A stretch of DNA of 5,938 nucleotides from Chloroflexota bacterium (lineage in GTDB: Bacteria; Chloroflexota; Dehalococcoidia; Plut-88900): NCBI GenBank assembly GCA_022572865.1, contig JACZVB010000107.1:1-5938 (forward strand). Reading direction: 5' to 3'. The notes beneath the pieces are model-generated. The model worked only from the letters and a program-made list of their open reading frames with translations, had not been told where the DNA came from and did no database searches. A program made the translations under genes and the position numbers. Position 1 is the stretch's first letter; each line of letters starts with the position of its first letter. Shown here piece by piece: positions 1 to 5,772 of this stretch.

Positions 1-1
1 A

Positions 2-355
2 GTGTCCACCATCGACGCATCGGGCCTGTGCAAGTTTCTCACCTTCGGCATCGGCCTCGACGACATCCAGCCGGAGTTGAACGCGGCCACCGGCATCGAC
101 TACTCCATGGATGACCTGCTGAAGATTGGCGAGCGAATCCACAACCTGGAGCGGGTCTGGAACCTGAAGGCGGGCATCACAGGAGCTGACGATACCCTTC
201 CCAAGAGGTTGCTCAAAACGGGCGTTGCTGCGGGTCCTGCGGAGGGTAGGGTCAACCGTCTGGATGTGATGCTCCCTGAGTACTATGAAGCCAGGGGTTG
301 GAGCTCCGACGGCGTGCCCTCGGCCGAGAAGCTCGCTGAGCTAGGCATCGTTTAG
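2..355 (+). CDS. aor: Aldehyde:ferredoxin oxidoreductase, C-terminal fragment (cut by left edge)
   Basis: This is the last 117 residues of a tungsten-containing aldehyde:ferredoxin oxidoreductase; the rest lies left of the window. The GTG at the first codon is probably an internal valine, because the visible part starts just before a motif that lies near residue 500 in the family. That motif, DASGLC (bases 14-31), is the second pterin-binding DxxGLC motif, and its cysteine is the fourth ligand of the [4Fe-4S] cluster. The tail then matches the downstream full-length AOR almost block by block: AATGI, IGERI, NLER, NLKAG, MLPEYY, RGW and a final ELG. I count roughly half of positions identical by eye. 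It is therefore a paralogue and neither a duplicate nor a broken piece, and it ends with a normal TAG. A 126-base gap separates it from the next gene. Cofactor and substrate details cannot be judged from this end alone. Confidence 0.93.
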   Translation: MSTIDASGLCKFLTFGIGLDDIQPELNAATGIDYSMDDLLKIGERIHNLERVWNLKAGITGADDTLPKRLLKTGVAAGPAEGRVNRLDVMLPEYYEARGWSSDGVPSAEKLAELGIV

Positions 356-460
356 GGGGAGAGGGCAGGCCGTCAATCTGCCACCCGCCCCACACAGGTT
401 GCGAAATTTCCGTTGCCATCGGTTTCAGATGGCCCTGGTTGAAACGGGTAGTGTCGTAGA

Positions 461-477
461 AGGAAAGGAAAGGGAGG
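461..477 (+). promoter_or_regulatory. Extended purine-rich ribosome binding site of the full-length AOR gene
   Basis: A purine-only tract containing AGGAAAGG and then GGGAGG (472-477) lies directly before the ATG at 482. The nearest GGGAGG leaves only 4 bases to the start codon, which is tight. The AAGGAAAGG part further upstream gives a more usual spacing, so either could pair with 16S rRNA. This supports the ATG at 482 as the start. In the rest of the gap (356-460) I see no convincing promoter. There is a TTGCGA at 399-404 with no clear -10 partner, and a weak GTTTCA/TGAAAC inverted repeat (422-427 and 440-445). The two AOR genes may therefore be co-transcribed. Confidence 0.7.
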
Positions 478-481
478 CTAG

Positions 482-2329
482 ATGAACGGCTGGACTGGCA
501 AAATCCTTCGAGTAGACCTCACCCGGGGAGTTATCACCAAAGAAGATCTGAACATGGAGTGGGCCAGGGACTACGTGGGCACCAGGGGCCTGGCCACCAG
601 ATATCTGTACGAAGAGATGGACCCTGCAGTCGATCCCTTCAGCCCCGAAAACAAGCTGATTCTTTCCACCGGCCCCCTGACGGGGACCGGCGCCTCCACT
701 GCCTCCCGTTATGCAGTGGTAACCAAGGGCCCTCTGACGGGGGCCATCACCGGCTCCAACTCCGGGGGACACTGGGGCCCTGAGCTCAAGTTCGCCGGCT
801 ACGATATGGTCATTCTGGAAGGCCAGTCACCGGAGCCTGTATACCTCTGGATTTACGACGACGACGTCCAGTTGGTTTCTGCCAAAGACCTGTGGGGCAG
901 GACCGTTTGGGAGACCGAGGAGTGGATCAGGAACGACACTGGCGTACCCGATTGCGTAATCGCCAGCATCGGCCCCGCGGGTGAGAACCTGGTCCGGTTC
1001 GCCTCCATAATGAACGACCTGCACCGGGCTGCCGGAAGGTCCGGTGTGGGGGCCGTTATGGGCGCCAAAAAGATCAAGGCGGTGGCTGTGCGGGGCACCG
1101 GTGGGGTCGCCGTGGCCTCACCTAAAGCCATGATGAAGGCGATCTGGGAGCAGAGGGGCAAGCTGGGGCCGGACAATGCCGGGATCGAGGGCATGCAGAA
1201 GTACGGCACCCTGGAGATCATGGGCATCATCAACGAGACCGGCGGCCTCCCCACCAGGAACCACCAGGAGACCCAGTTTGAGGGCGAGGAGAACATAAAT
1301 GGGGAGGCGGTGACCAATGACCGCCTGCTGACTAACAAGGCCTGTTTCAGCTGTACCATCGCCTGCGGCCGTGTCACCCACCTGCCCGGCGATGCTGCCG
1401 AGAAGTTCATGGTGACCACCCACCCCAGAAACTGGAAGATGGCCGCCGAGGGGCCCGAGTACGAGACGGCCTGGGCCCTGGGCGCCGAGTGTGGCGTGGG
1501 GGACCTGGACGCTCTCATCAAGGCCAGCTGGCTGTGCAACGACCTGGGAGTCGACACCATATCCATGGGGGCCACCATATCCGCCGCCATGGAGCTATAT
1601 GAAAAGGGCCTCATCTCTAAGGAAGAAGCCGGTATGGAGATCAATTTCGGCAGCGGCGATGCCCTGGTGGCCCTGGTGGAAAAGACCAGCTACCGGGAAG
1701 GTATCGGAGACGAGCTGGCCGAGGGTTCGAAGCTCATGGGCATCAAGTTCGGCGACCCCGGGGTCCACATGGGTTCCAAGGGCCAGGAGTTCCCGGCATA
1801 TGACCCCAGGACGTATAACGGCATGGCCCTTGGCTATGCAACCAACACACGGGGCGCAGACCACCTGAGGAACTTCACTCCGGGGGCGGAGGTCTTCGGA
1901 TCTCCCTACAAGCTGGACCCGGGGGCGACCGAGGGCAAGGCAGAGTTGGTTATATCCCTGCAGAACGAGAACTCCATTCACGATTCTACCGGCCTGTGCA
2001 TGTTCATCTCGGCGGGCAACGATCTGGAAGACATCCGCAAGCTCCTGGCAGCCGCCACGGGCATCTCCTATACCGCGGACGACATGAACAGGATTGGGGA
2101 GAGGATCTGGAACCTGGAGCGAATGTTCAACCTCAAGGCGGGCCTGACGAAAGCGGACGACTCGCTACCAGAGAGGATACTCAAGGGCGCTATTCCCGGG
2201 GATGATAATCCTGCCAAGGGCAGGGTGGCGAAGCTGGACCAGATGCTGCCTGAATACTACAGCCTACGGGGATGGGACGTGGACGGGCTCCCGGAGGACG
2301 CCAAGCTGGTCGAGTTGGGGCTCAAATAG
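482..2329 (+). CDS. aor: Tungsten-dependent aldehyde:ferredoxin oxidoreductase (full length)
   Basis: A cytoplasmic enzyme that interconverts aldehydes and carboxylic acids at a tungsten-bispterin centre, passing electrons through a [4Fe-4S] cluster to a ferredoxin or other partner. At 615 residues it is close to the Pyrococcus furiosus AOR (605). The N-terminal domain (about 4-205) contains the pterin/Mg-contacting region, with Arg76, Asn93 and the Arg182-Ala183 pair at the same numbers I recall as functional in the P. furiosus enzyme. The cluster motif CxxCxxxC is at Cys288, Cys291 and Cys295, followed by EGPEYET at 323-329 near the metal site. The first pterin motif is DLGVD at 354-358, RGADH with His461 matches the active-site histidine region, and DSTGLC at 501-506 gives the fourth cluster ligand, Cys506. 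All key residues are present, so it should be active. The start is supported by a strong purine-rich RBS and the typical MNGWTGKIL opening. It precedes a MoaD-like gene by 36 bases. The substrate cannot be told from sequence; a BamB-type benzoyl-CoA reductase subunit is less likely. Confidence 0.97.
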   Translation: MNGWTGKILRVDLTRGVITKEDLNMEWARDYVGTRGLATRYLYEEMDPAVDPFSPENKLILSTGPLTGTGASTASRYAVVTKGPLTGAITGSNSGGHWGPELKFAGYDMVILEGQSPEPVYLWIYDDDVQLVSAKDLWGRTVWETEEWIRNDTGVPDCVIASIGPAGENLVRFASIMNDLHRAAGRSGVGAVMGAKKIKAVAVRGTGGVAVASPKAMMKAIWEQRGKLGPDNAGIEGMQKYGTLEIMGIINETGGLPTRNHQETQFEGEENINGEAVTNDRLLTNKACFSCTIACGRVTHLPGDAAEKFMVTTHPRNWKMAAEGPEYETAWALGAECGVGDLDALIKASWLCNDLGVDTISMGATISAAMELYEKGLISKEEAGMEINFGSGDALVALVEKTSYREGIGDELAEGSKLMGIKFGDPGVHMGSKGQEFPAYDPRTYNGMALGYATNTRGADHLRNFTPGAEVFGSPYKLDPGATEGKAELVISLQNENSIHDSTGLCMFISAGNDLEDIRKLLAAATGISYTADDMNRIGERIWNLERMFNLKAGLTKADDSLPERILKGAIPGDDNPAKGRVAKLDQMLPEYYSLRGWDVDGLPEDAKLVELGLK

Positions 2330-2365
2330 GGCCCTGGCTCCCCCTCAAAGCGCATTTATGAACAG

Positions 2366-2656
2366 ATGGCGGAGGTAAGGTACCTGGGTAAGCTTCGTGA
2401 GGTTACGGGCGTTGCCCAGGAACGGGTGGAGGGGGCCCAGGTGGGTCAGCTGCTGGGGAGGTTATCGAAGAAGCACGGTCCTCGACTCGGCGAGTTGCTC
2501 TTCGCAAACGGGAATGTTGCGGAGCTGAGCCAGGACGTTGAGGTCCTGGTGAATGGCCGGGATATCGATTTTCTCGATGGGTTGGGGACGGACTTGGGAG
2601 AAAAGGACCGGGTAACGATTCTCTATCACGGCGTCAGAGGCTTTCCAGGAGGATAG
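2366..2656 (+). CDS. MoaD/ThiS-family sulfur carrier (first copy, ends FPGG)
   Basis: A 96-residue protein of the beta-grasp (ubiquitin-like) MoaD/ThiS family. Members are adenylated and thiocarboxylated at a C-terminal Gly-Gly and donate sulfur, in the MoaD case to molybdopterin, the pterin that also carries tungsten. Seen here: an opening beta strand (VRYLGKLREVTG, residues 4-15), a central helix region (VGQLLGRLSKKHG), the family signature VLVNGRDI followed by LGEKDRVTIL, and a terminal PGG. The ATG at 2366 is the furthest-upstream start in its frame and is needed to keep the first strand. No good Shine-Dalgarno precedes it, so it may be translated by coupling to the AOR gene 36 bases upstream. 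Its last two glycine codons overlap the RBS of the next gene. It is probably a dedicated pterin-synthesis helper for AOR. A ubiquitin-like protein modifier (SAMP-like) role cannot be excluded. Confidence 0.85.
   Translation: MAEVRYLGKLREVTGVAQERVEGAQVGQLLGRLSKKHGPRLGELLFANGNVAELSQDVEVLVNGRDIDFLDGLGTDLGEKDRVTILYHGVRGFPGG
2647..2652 (+). promoter_or_regulatory. Shine-Dalgarno AGGAGG embedded in the Gly-Gly codons of the upstream gene
   Basis: A perfect AGGAGG lies 9 bases before the ATG at 2662, an ideal spacing. It falls inside the final codons CCA GGA GGA of the preceding MoaD-like gene, whose stop TAG occupies 2654-2656. This fixes the start of the flavoprotein and ties translation of the two genes together. 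Confidence 0.9.
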
Positions 2657-2661
2657 AAGTC

Positions 2662-4053
2662 ATGGCTAACAAGAAGCACGTGGTCATAGGAGCCGGGCCC
2701 GCCGGCCTGAGGGCCATCGAGACCATGCGAGACTACGAGTCCGATTCTTCCATAACCCTCATAGGCGACGAGCCGGCTTACTCTCGTATGGTCATACCCT
2801 ACTATCTGGCCGGAGATATCGAGGAGCGGGCCGTCTATACGGGCGACCAGGACTATTTTACCAATCTGAACGTAGACACAAGGTTCGGCTCCCGGGTCAC
2901 GTCCATCGACGCCAAGGCCAAAACCGTCACCCTGGACGACGGGTCGACGGTGGAGTACGACAACCTGCTGATAGCAACAGGCTCTTCGGCCACCCGTCCC
3001 CCGATCCCCGGGGCCGATCTCCCCGGGGTGCAGAACATGTGGTCCGTCGGCGATGCCAGGGCCTTCCTGTCCAGGGCCAAGCCCAACAGCGAGGTGGCCA
3101 TAATAGGCGCCGGGTTCATAGGGCTCATCATCCTGGACGGCCTCCACGGTGCGCATCACAAGATCACCTTCGTCGAGCTGGAGGACAATATACTGCCGCG
3201 GATGATCGCCCGCGGGGGCGCTAAGGTGGTTGAGGGATGGATGGGGCGTCACGGTGTGGAGACCATCACCGGCACCAGCGTGACCCGGATTGAGGCCAGC
3301 AACGGGCGTCTTAGCCTCAGCCTGGCAAGCGGCAAGTCCCTCCAGGTGGACTCGGTGGTGGTGGCCACGGGTATAAAGCCCAACATGGACTTCGCCGCCG
3401 GCGCTGGTATCCAGACAGGGGATGGGATTCTGGTCAACAACCGGATGGAGACCAACGTGGCCGGTATCTTTGCCGCTGGTGATGTTGCCGAGGGCCCGAT
3501 TCTCAATTCCCAGGCCAGAGCGGTCCATGCGATCCAGCCCACCGCCTTTGAGCATGGCCGGGTTGCAGGGGCAAATATGGCGGGGCAGAAGGTGACCTAC
3601 GCGGGCAGCCTCGGATTTAACGTGATAGATGCCGTAGGCCTGCAGGTTGCCAGCTTCGGCGACTGGCAGAATGACGCCGATACCACCAACGTATCCAGCG
3701 ACATCACCTCCATATACCGGCGGCTGTCCTGGAAGGGCGACGCCATCGTCGGAGCCGTAATGATCGGCAAGGCCACGGATATAGGGGCCTTGAACGACGT
3801 GGGTATGGTGAAGGGATTCATTCAAGCGGGGACCGCCCTGGGCAAGTGGAAAGACTACATCAATAAGAACCCGTTGGACCTGCGTAAGCCCTATGTGGCA
3901 TGTAAGGTGGCCGAGGGGCTTCTAAAGACTACCCTCACCGGCAAGCCAGCGGTTTCCGGGGGCCGGCGTTATCGCTTCCCTCCGATACAGCCCGTGACCC
4001 AGAAGACACCCTGGCACCAGGTCCTGGTCTCCGACGCGCCCGAGAAGAGCTAA
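2662..4053 (+). CDS. FAD/NAD(P)-dependent pyridine nucleotide oxidoreductase (AOR-associated)
   Basis: A 463-residue cytoplasmic flavoprotein of the NADH oxidase / nitrite reductase NirB-like / ferredoxin reductase superfamily. The first Rossmann motif GAGPAG (10-15) binds FAD. The second, GAGFIG (149-154), binds the nicotinamide nucleotide, and an acidic residue at the end of the next strand (Glu172 in FVELED) suggests NAD(H) over NADP(H). The FAD motif GIFAAGD ends at Asp274. The stretch AYSRMVIPYY sits where CoA-disulfide reductases and NADH peroxidases carry a catalytic cysteine, but none is present. The only cysteine I see is in YVACKV near the C-terminus, so a thiol-disulfide mechanism and iron-sulfur binding are both unlikely. 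The C-terminal part (from about 330) is the dimerisation domain plus a basic, proline-containing tail. Set between two MoaD-like genes behind AOR, it may act like the FAD/NAD subunit (AorC) of the multi-subunit AOR of Aromatoleum; that role is inference. The start is fixed by AGGAGG 9 bases upstream. Confidence 0.9.
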   Translation: MANKKHVVIGAGPAGLRAIETMRDYESDSSITLIGDEPAYSRMVIPYYLAGDIEERAVYTGDQDYFTNLNVDTRFGSRVTSIDAKAKTVTLDDGSTVEYDNLLIATGSSATRPPIPGADLPGVQNMWSVGDARAFLSRAKPNSEVAIIGAGFIGLIILDGLHGAHHKITFVELEDNILPRMIARGGAKVVEGWMGRHGVETITGTSVTRIEASNGRLSLSLASGKSLQVDSVVVATGIKPNMDFAAGAGIQTGDGILVNNRMETNVAGIFAAGDVAEGPILNSQARAVHAIQPTAFEHGRVAGANMAGQKVTYAGSLGFNVIDAVGLQVASFGDWQNDADTTNVSSDITSIYRRLSWKGDAIVGAVMIGKATDIGALNDVGMVKGFIQAGTALGKWKDYINKNPLDLRKPYVACKVAEGLLKTTLTGKPAVSGGRRYRFPPIQPVTQKTPWHQVLVSDAPEKS

Positions 4054-4105
4054 GTAACCCGGGCGTGTTAAGATGTGTGGAGACCAGGGAGAAGGGTGGG
4101 ATTGA

Positions 4106-4357
4106 ATGAAGGTGGACGTTAAGCTGTTTGCGAACCTCAGGGCGAGAATGCCCAATGGCGTTGGCCGTGGGACCCTGGAGTTGGAAGACGACGCAACCCT
4201 CGTAGACCTTCTGCAAAAGCTTGATATTCCGGAGGAGCTGTCCCAGATGACCCTGATCAACGGTCAGCACTGCCCTCCGGAACGAGAGTGGAGAGAGAAG
4301 AAGAAGCTGCAGGAAGGAGACGTAGTGAGTGTCTTTCCTCCTCTGGCCGGGGGCTAG
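4106..4357 (+). CDS. MoaD/ThiS-family sulfur carrier (second copy, ends LAGG)
   Basis: An 83-residue beta-grasp protein of the MoaD/ThiS family with the required C-terminal Gly-Gly (VFPPLAGG). It opens with the classic MoaD strand MKVDVKLFANLR and has the signature LINGQHC followed by LQEGDVVSVFPPLAGG. It differs clearly from the other MoaD-like protein in this cassette in length, in C-terminal residues (LAGG versus FPGG) and in most of its sequence, so it is not a recent duplicate. VFPPLAGG is the canonical MoaD-type ending, making this copy the more likely partner of MoaE. A purine-rich GGGAGAAGGG at about 4087-4096 serves as RBS. It lies 52 bases after the flavoprotein gene and is the last gene before a terminator. 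A charged EREWREKKK segment before the final strand may be a loop specific to this group. Confidence 0.9.
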   Translation: MKVDVKLFANLRARMPNGVGRGTLELEDDATLVDLLQKLDIPEELSQMTLINGQHCPPEREWREKKKLQEGDVVSVFPPLAGG

Positions 4358-4460
4358 CGATAGCCGATATCTGGGGAGGGTCCAAATCCTGGGCGTCTCT
4401 TGAGGATCACGATACTCACGGCAGTTCCTTCTTATGACTTTAATCGTCTGCAAACACAAG

Positions 4461-4490
4461 AGGGCCTTTGAAGCCAAAGGCCCTTTCTCT
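4461..4490 (+). terminator. Rho-independent terminator of the AOR-MoaD operon
   Basis: A perfect 10-bp GC-rich stem (AGGGCCTTTG at 4461-4470 with CAAAGGCCCT at 4475-4484), a 4-base loop and a pyrimidine tail TTCTCT. A G-U and an A-U pair can extend the stem on the outside. It lies about 100 bases after the second MoaD-like gene, with nothing coding between, and should end transcription of the AOR cassette. The open frame of the following kelch gene runs backwards through this hairpin, which argues against a start upstream of it. Confidence 0.88.
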
Positions 4491-4495
4491 ATGCT
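4468..4495 (+). promoter_or_regulatory. Possible sigma70-type promoter overlapping the terminator
   Basis: TTGAAG (4468-4473) and TATGCT (4490-4495) are 16 bases apart and each match four of six consensus bases. A transcript from here would begin around 4502 and leave a leader of about ten bases before the kelch ATG at 4512. The case rests on position: only about 20 bases separate terminator and gene, so a promoter must overlap the hairpin, lie further upstream, or the gene depends on read-through. Confidence 0.22.
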
Positions 4496-4511
4496 AAGAA
4501 TATCGTCGAGT

Positions 4512-5498
4512 ATGCGGAAACCCTCCCTGATACTCCTACTCATTCTGATCTTCGTTGTCGGCTGCTCCTCCGTGTCCATATCTCCCTCCCCTACCCCGGA
4601 GCCGGTCAGCACTCCCGTTACCACCGCTAGGTGGGAAGCCTTCCCATCGTTCCTGACATCCCGGTCCTCAGTAGGTGTGGGGACCGTCGATGGCATGATC
4701 TACGCCATAGGTGGGCTGGAGCTGGTCGGGCAAAGCTCCGACTCCGTCGAGACCTTCGACCCCGCTGAAGCCGGAGGCGTGTGGCGACTGGCCCCTTCGC
4801 TGCCCATAGGAATACACAACGCCGCAGTGGTGACTGTAGAGGGCAGATTGTACGTTCTTGGGGGGTTCCAGGGACGCAGGTCCATCCCTTCCAGCGCCGT
4901 ATTTGAGCTGGCTCCCGGTGGTGGGATGTGGGAGCCCAGGGCCCCTCTTCCCGTGGCCCGGGGCGCTTTAACGGCGGTGGCGTGGAACGGGTCCATTTAC
5001 GTCTTTGGTGGACTGGACAAGGATGGTATCTCAGCTCGAATAGATGTCTATGACCCCCGCCTGGACCGCTGGTCCACACCGGGCAGCATGCCCACACCCA
5101 GAAGCCATTTGGGGGTCGTGGCCGTAGGCTCCCTGATCTATGTCATGGGCGGGCGAGGTGGGGAAGAGAACACCAGCCTCGATCTGCTGGAGATATATAA
5201 TCCCTCCACTGGTGGCTGGGGAGGGGGACCCCGCCTGTCCGTCCCCCGGGCCAGCATGAGTGTTGCGGAGGCCGGGGGCCTCATATATGTCCTGGGGGGC
5301 GAGGACCTGGACCGTACCCTGGCGTCGACTGAGGTCTACGATCCTACACAGGCGCGGTGGAGCACCTTCGCACCCCTGCCATCGCCCAGGCACAGCGGAG
5401 GCGCGGTGGCCCTTGGTGGCAGGCTCTACTCAATAGGCGGCAGCTCAGAGCCCGGCTTATCCATCACCGACGCAAACGACGCCATCGTCATAGAGTAG
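4512..5498 (+). CDS. Kelch-repeat lipoprotein, six-bladed beta-propeller
   Basis: A 328-residue secreted, lipid-anchored protein. The N-terminus is a lipoprotein signal peptide: MRKP, a hydrophobic stretch (about 5-16) and a lipobox VVGC with Cys18 as the lipidated residue. A Ser/Pro/Thr-rich linker (about 19-41) follows. Six kelch motifs then run to the end, each with a hydrophobic strand leading to a Gly-Gly pair: 67-68, 117-118, 166-167, 213-214, 262-263 and 309-310. Each of the first five is followed by a conserved Tyr/Phe...Trp pair (as in VYDPRLDRW). The sixth lacks its own Trp strand, and RWEAFPSFL just before the first motif can supply it, closing the ring. Kelch propellers mostly bind proteins or sugars; the ligand here is unknown. 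The frame is open from 4434, but that start would place the terminator in the coding region and bury the signal peptide; an ATG at 4491 is also possible. No clear Shine-Dalgarno is seen before either. It is not obviously linked to the AOR genes. Confidence 0.88.
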   Translation: MRKPSLILLLILIFVVGCSSVSISPSPTPEPVSTPVTTARWEAFPSFLTSRSSVGVGTVDGMIYAIGGLELVGQSSDSVETFDPAEAGGVWRLAPSLPIGIHNAAVVTVEGRLYVLGGFQGRRSIPSSAVFELAPGGGMWEPRAPLPVARGALTAVAWNGSIYVFGGLDKDGISARIDVYDPRLDRWSTPGSMPTPRSHLGVVAVGSLIYVMGGRGGEENTSLDLLEIYNPSTGGWGGGPRLSVPRASMSVAEAGGLIYVLGGEDLDRTLASTEVYDPTQARWSTFAPLPSPRHSGGAVALGGRLYSIGGSSEPGLSITDANDAIVIE

Positions 5499-5507
5499 CG
5501 CTTGACT

Positions 5508-5519
5508 GCGGAAAACCGC
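5508..5519. repeat. Small hairpin GCGG-AAAA-CCGC
   Basis: A 4-bp GC stem with an AAAA loop, ten bases after the kelch stop. Flanking TGA/TCA can extend it across a bulge. It could act as a weak 3'-end structure for the kelch transcript, but no T-run follows. Confidence 0.4.
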
Positions 5520-5532
5520 GTCATAATGTCTG

Positions 5533-5545
5533 CCCCACATTGGGG
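5533..5545. repeat. Inverted repeat CCCCA-CAT-TGGGG
   Basis: A 5-bp perfect stem with a 3-base loop. Flanking TGT (5528 region) and ACA can pair further with a bulge. It resembles the short GC-rich palindromes dispersed between genes in many bacteria. Confidence 0.45.
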
Positions 5546-5587
5546 ACACACTCGTGATCTGCCGCCCACTGAACTATCCCCCTGTAT

Positions 5588-5611
5588 CCCCCTTCCTTTT
5601 CTGGAAGGGGG
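5588..5611. repeat. REP-like inverted repeat CCCCCTTCC / GGAAGGGGG
   Basis: A perfect 9-bp stem with the 6-base loop TTTTCT. It is too long and exact to be chance in a short gap. There is no U-run after it on either strand, so a Rho-independent terminator is unlikely; a dispersed REP-like element or an mRNA 3'-end stabiliser fits better. Confidence 0.72.
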
Positions 5612-5623
5612 AAGAAATCAGGC

Positions 5624-5643
5624 TTGTCCCGAGCTCGGGACAA
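5624..5643. repeat. Perfect 20-bp palindrome centred on GAGCTC
   Basis: TTGTCCCGAG followed directly by its reverse complement CTCGGGACAA, with no loop. It shares the core TCCCGA/TCGGGA with the next repeat 12 bases further on, so both probably belong to one repeat family. A regulator-binding palindrome is possible, but its place between convergent genes argues against an operator. Confidence 0.75.
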
Positions 5644-5654
5644 ACCCCCGGCAA

Positions 5655-5669
5655 TCCCGACACTCGGGA
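5655..5669. repeat. Inverted repeat TCCCGA-CAC-TCGGGA
   Basis: A perfect 6-bp stem with a 3-base loop, sharing its arms with the palindrome at 5624-5643. The two form a tandem pair of the same motif with different centres. Confidence 0.62.
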
Positions 5670-5772
5670 CTGCACTTCCGATGACACTCGACCGAACGTT
5701 ACGCTGATTTCGACCCCTAGGTAGTAGCCTTCACAGGCGATCCAACCTCTAGTAACGGGTAGACGGCGCATT

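Larger units (their letters stand above)
5499..5772. other. Convergent intergenic region rich in inverted repeats
   Basis: Non-coding gap between the kelch gene and the convergent FIST-domain gene. Five short inverted repeats lie in its left two thirds (5508-5669), and the remaining hundred bases before the FIST stop hold nothing I recognise. None of the hairpins is followed by a clear T-run on either strand, so no standard terminator can be named for either gene. Short open frames here on both strands read through the repeats and show no family resemblance. Confidence 0.7.

Noticed and set aside
422..445. GTTTCA / TGAAAC inverted repeat upstream of AOR
   Set aside because: Only 6 bp with a 12-base spacer and no extension; too weak to call an operator or hairpin.
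853..1644. 263-codon open frame on the minus strand
   Set aside because: Antisense shadow of the AOR gene; low-complexity Ser/Pro/Ala composition and no recognisable motif.
2626..3825. 399-codon open frame on the minus strand
   Set aside because: It lies entirely over the flavoprotein, whose motifs are clear. The translation is Gly/His-rich without any family pattern, as expected from the antisense of a GC-rich gene.
3935..4696. 253-codon open frame on the minus strand
   Set aside because: It crosses the flavoprotein end, the second MoaD-like gene, the terminator and the kelch start, and shows no domain or RBS.
5502..5527. TTGACT and CATAAT resembling a promoter after the kelch gene
   Set aside because: The two boxes are only 14 bases apart, too close for sigma70, and no gene follows on the plus strand.
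5502..5684. Short plus-strand frames after the kelch gene (also 5357-5557)
   Set aside because: They read through the inverted repeats, and their translations (for example PELGT, PHWGH) only reflect those repeats.
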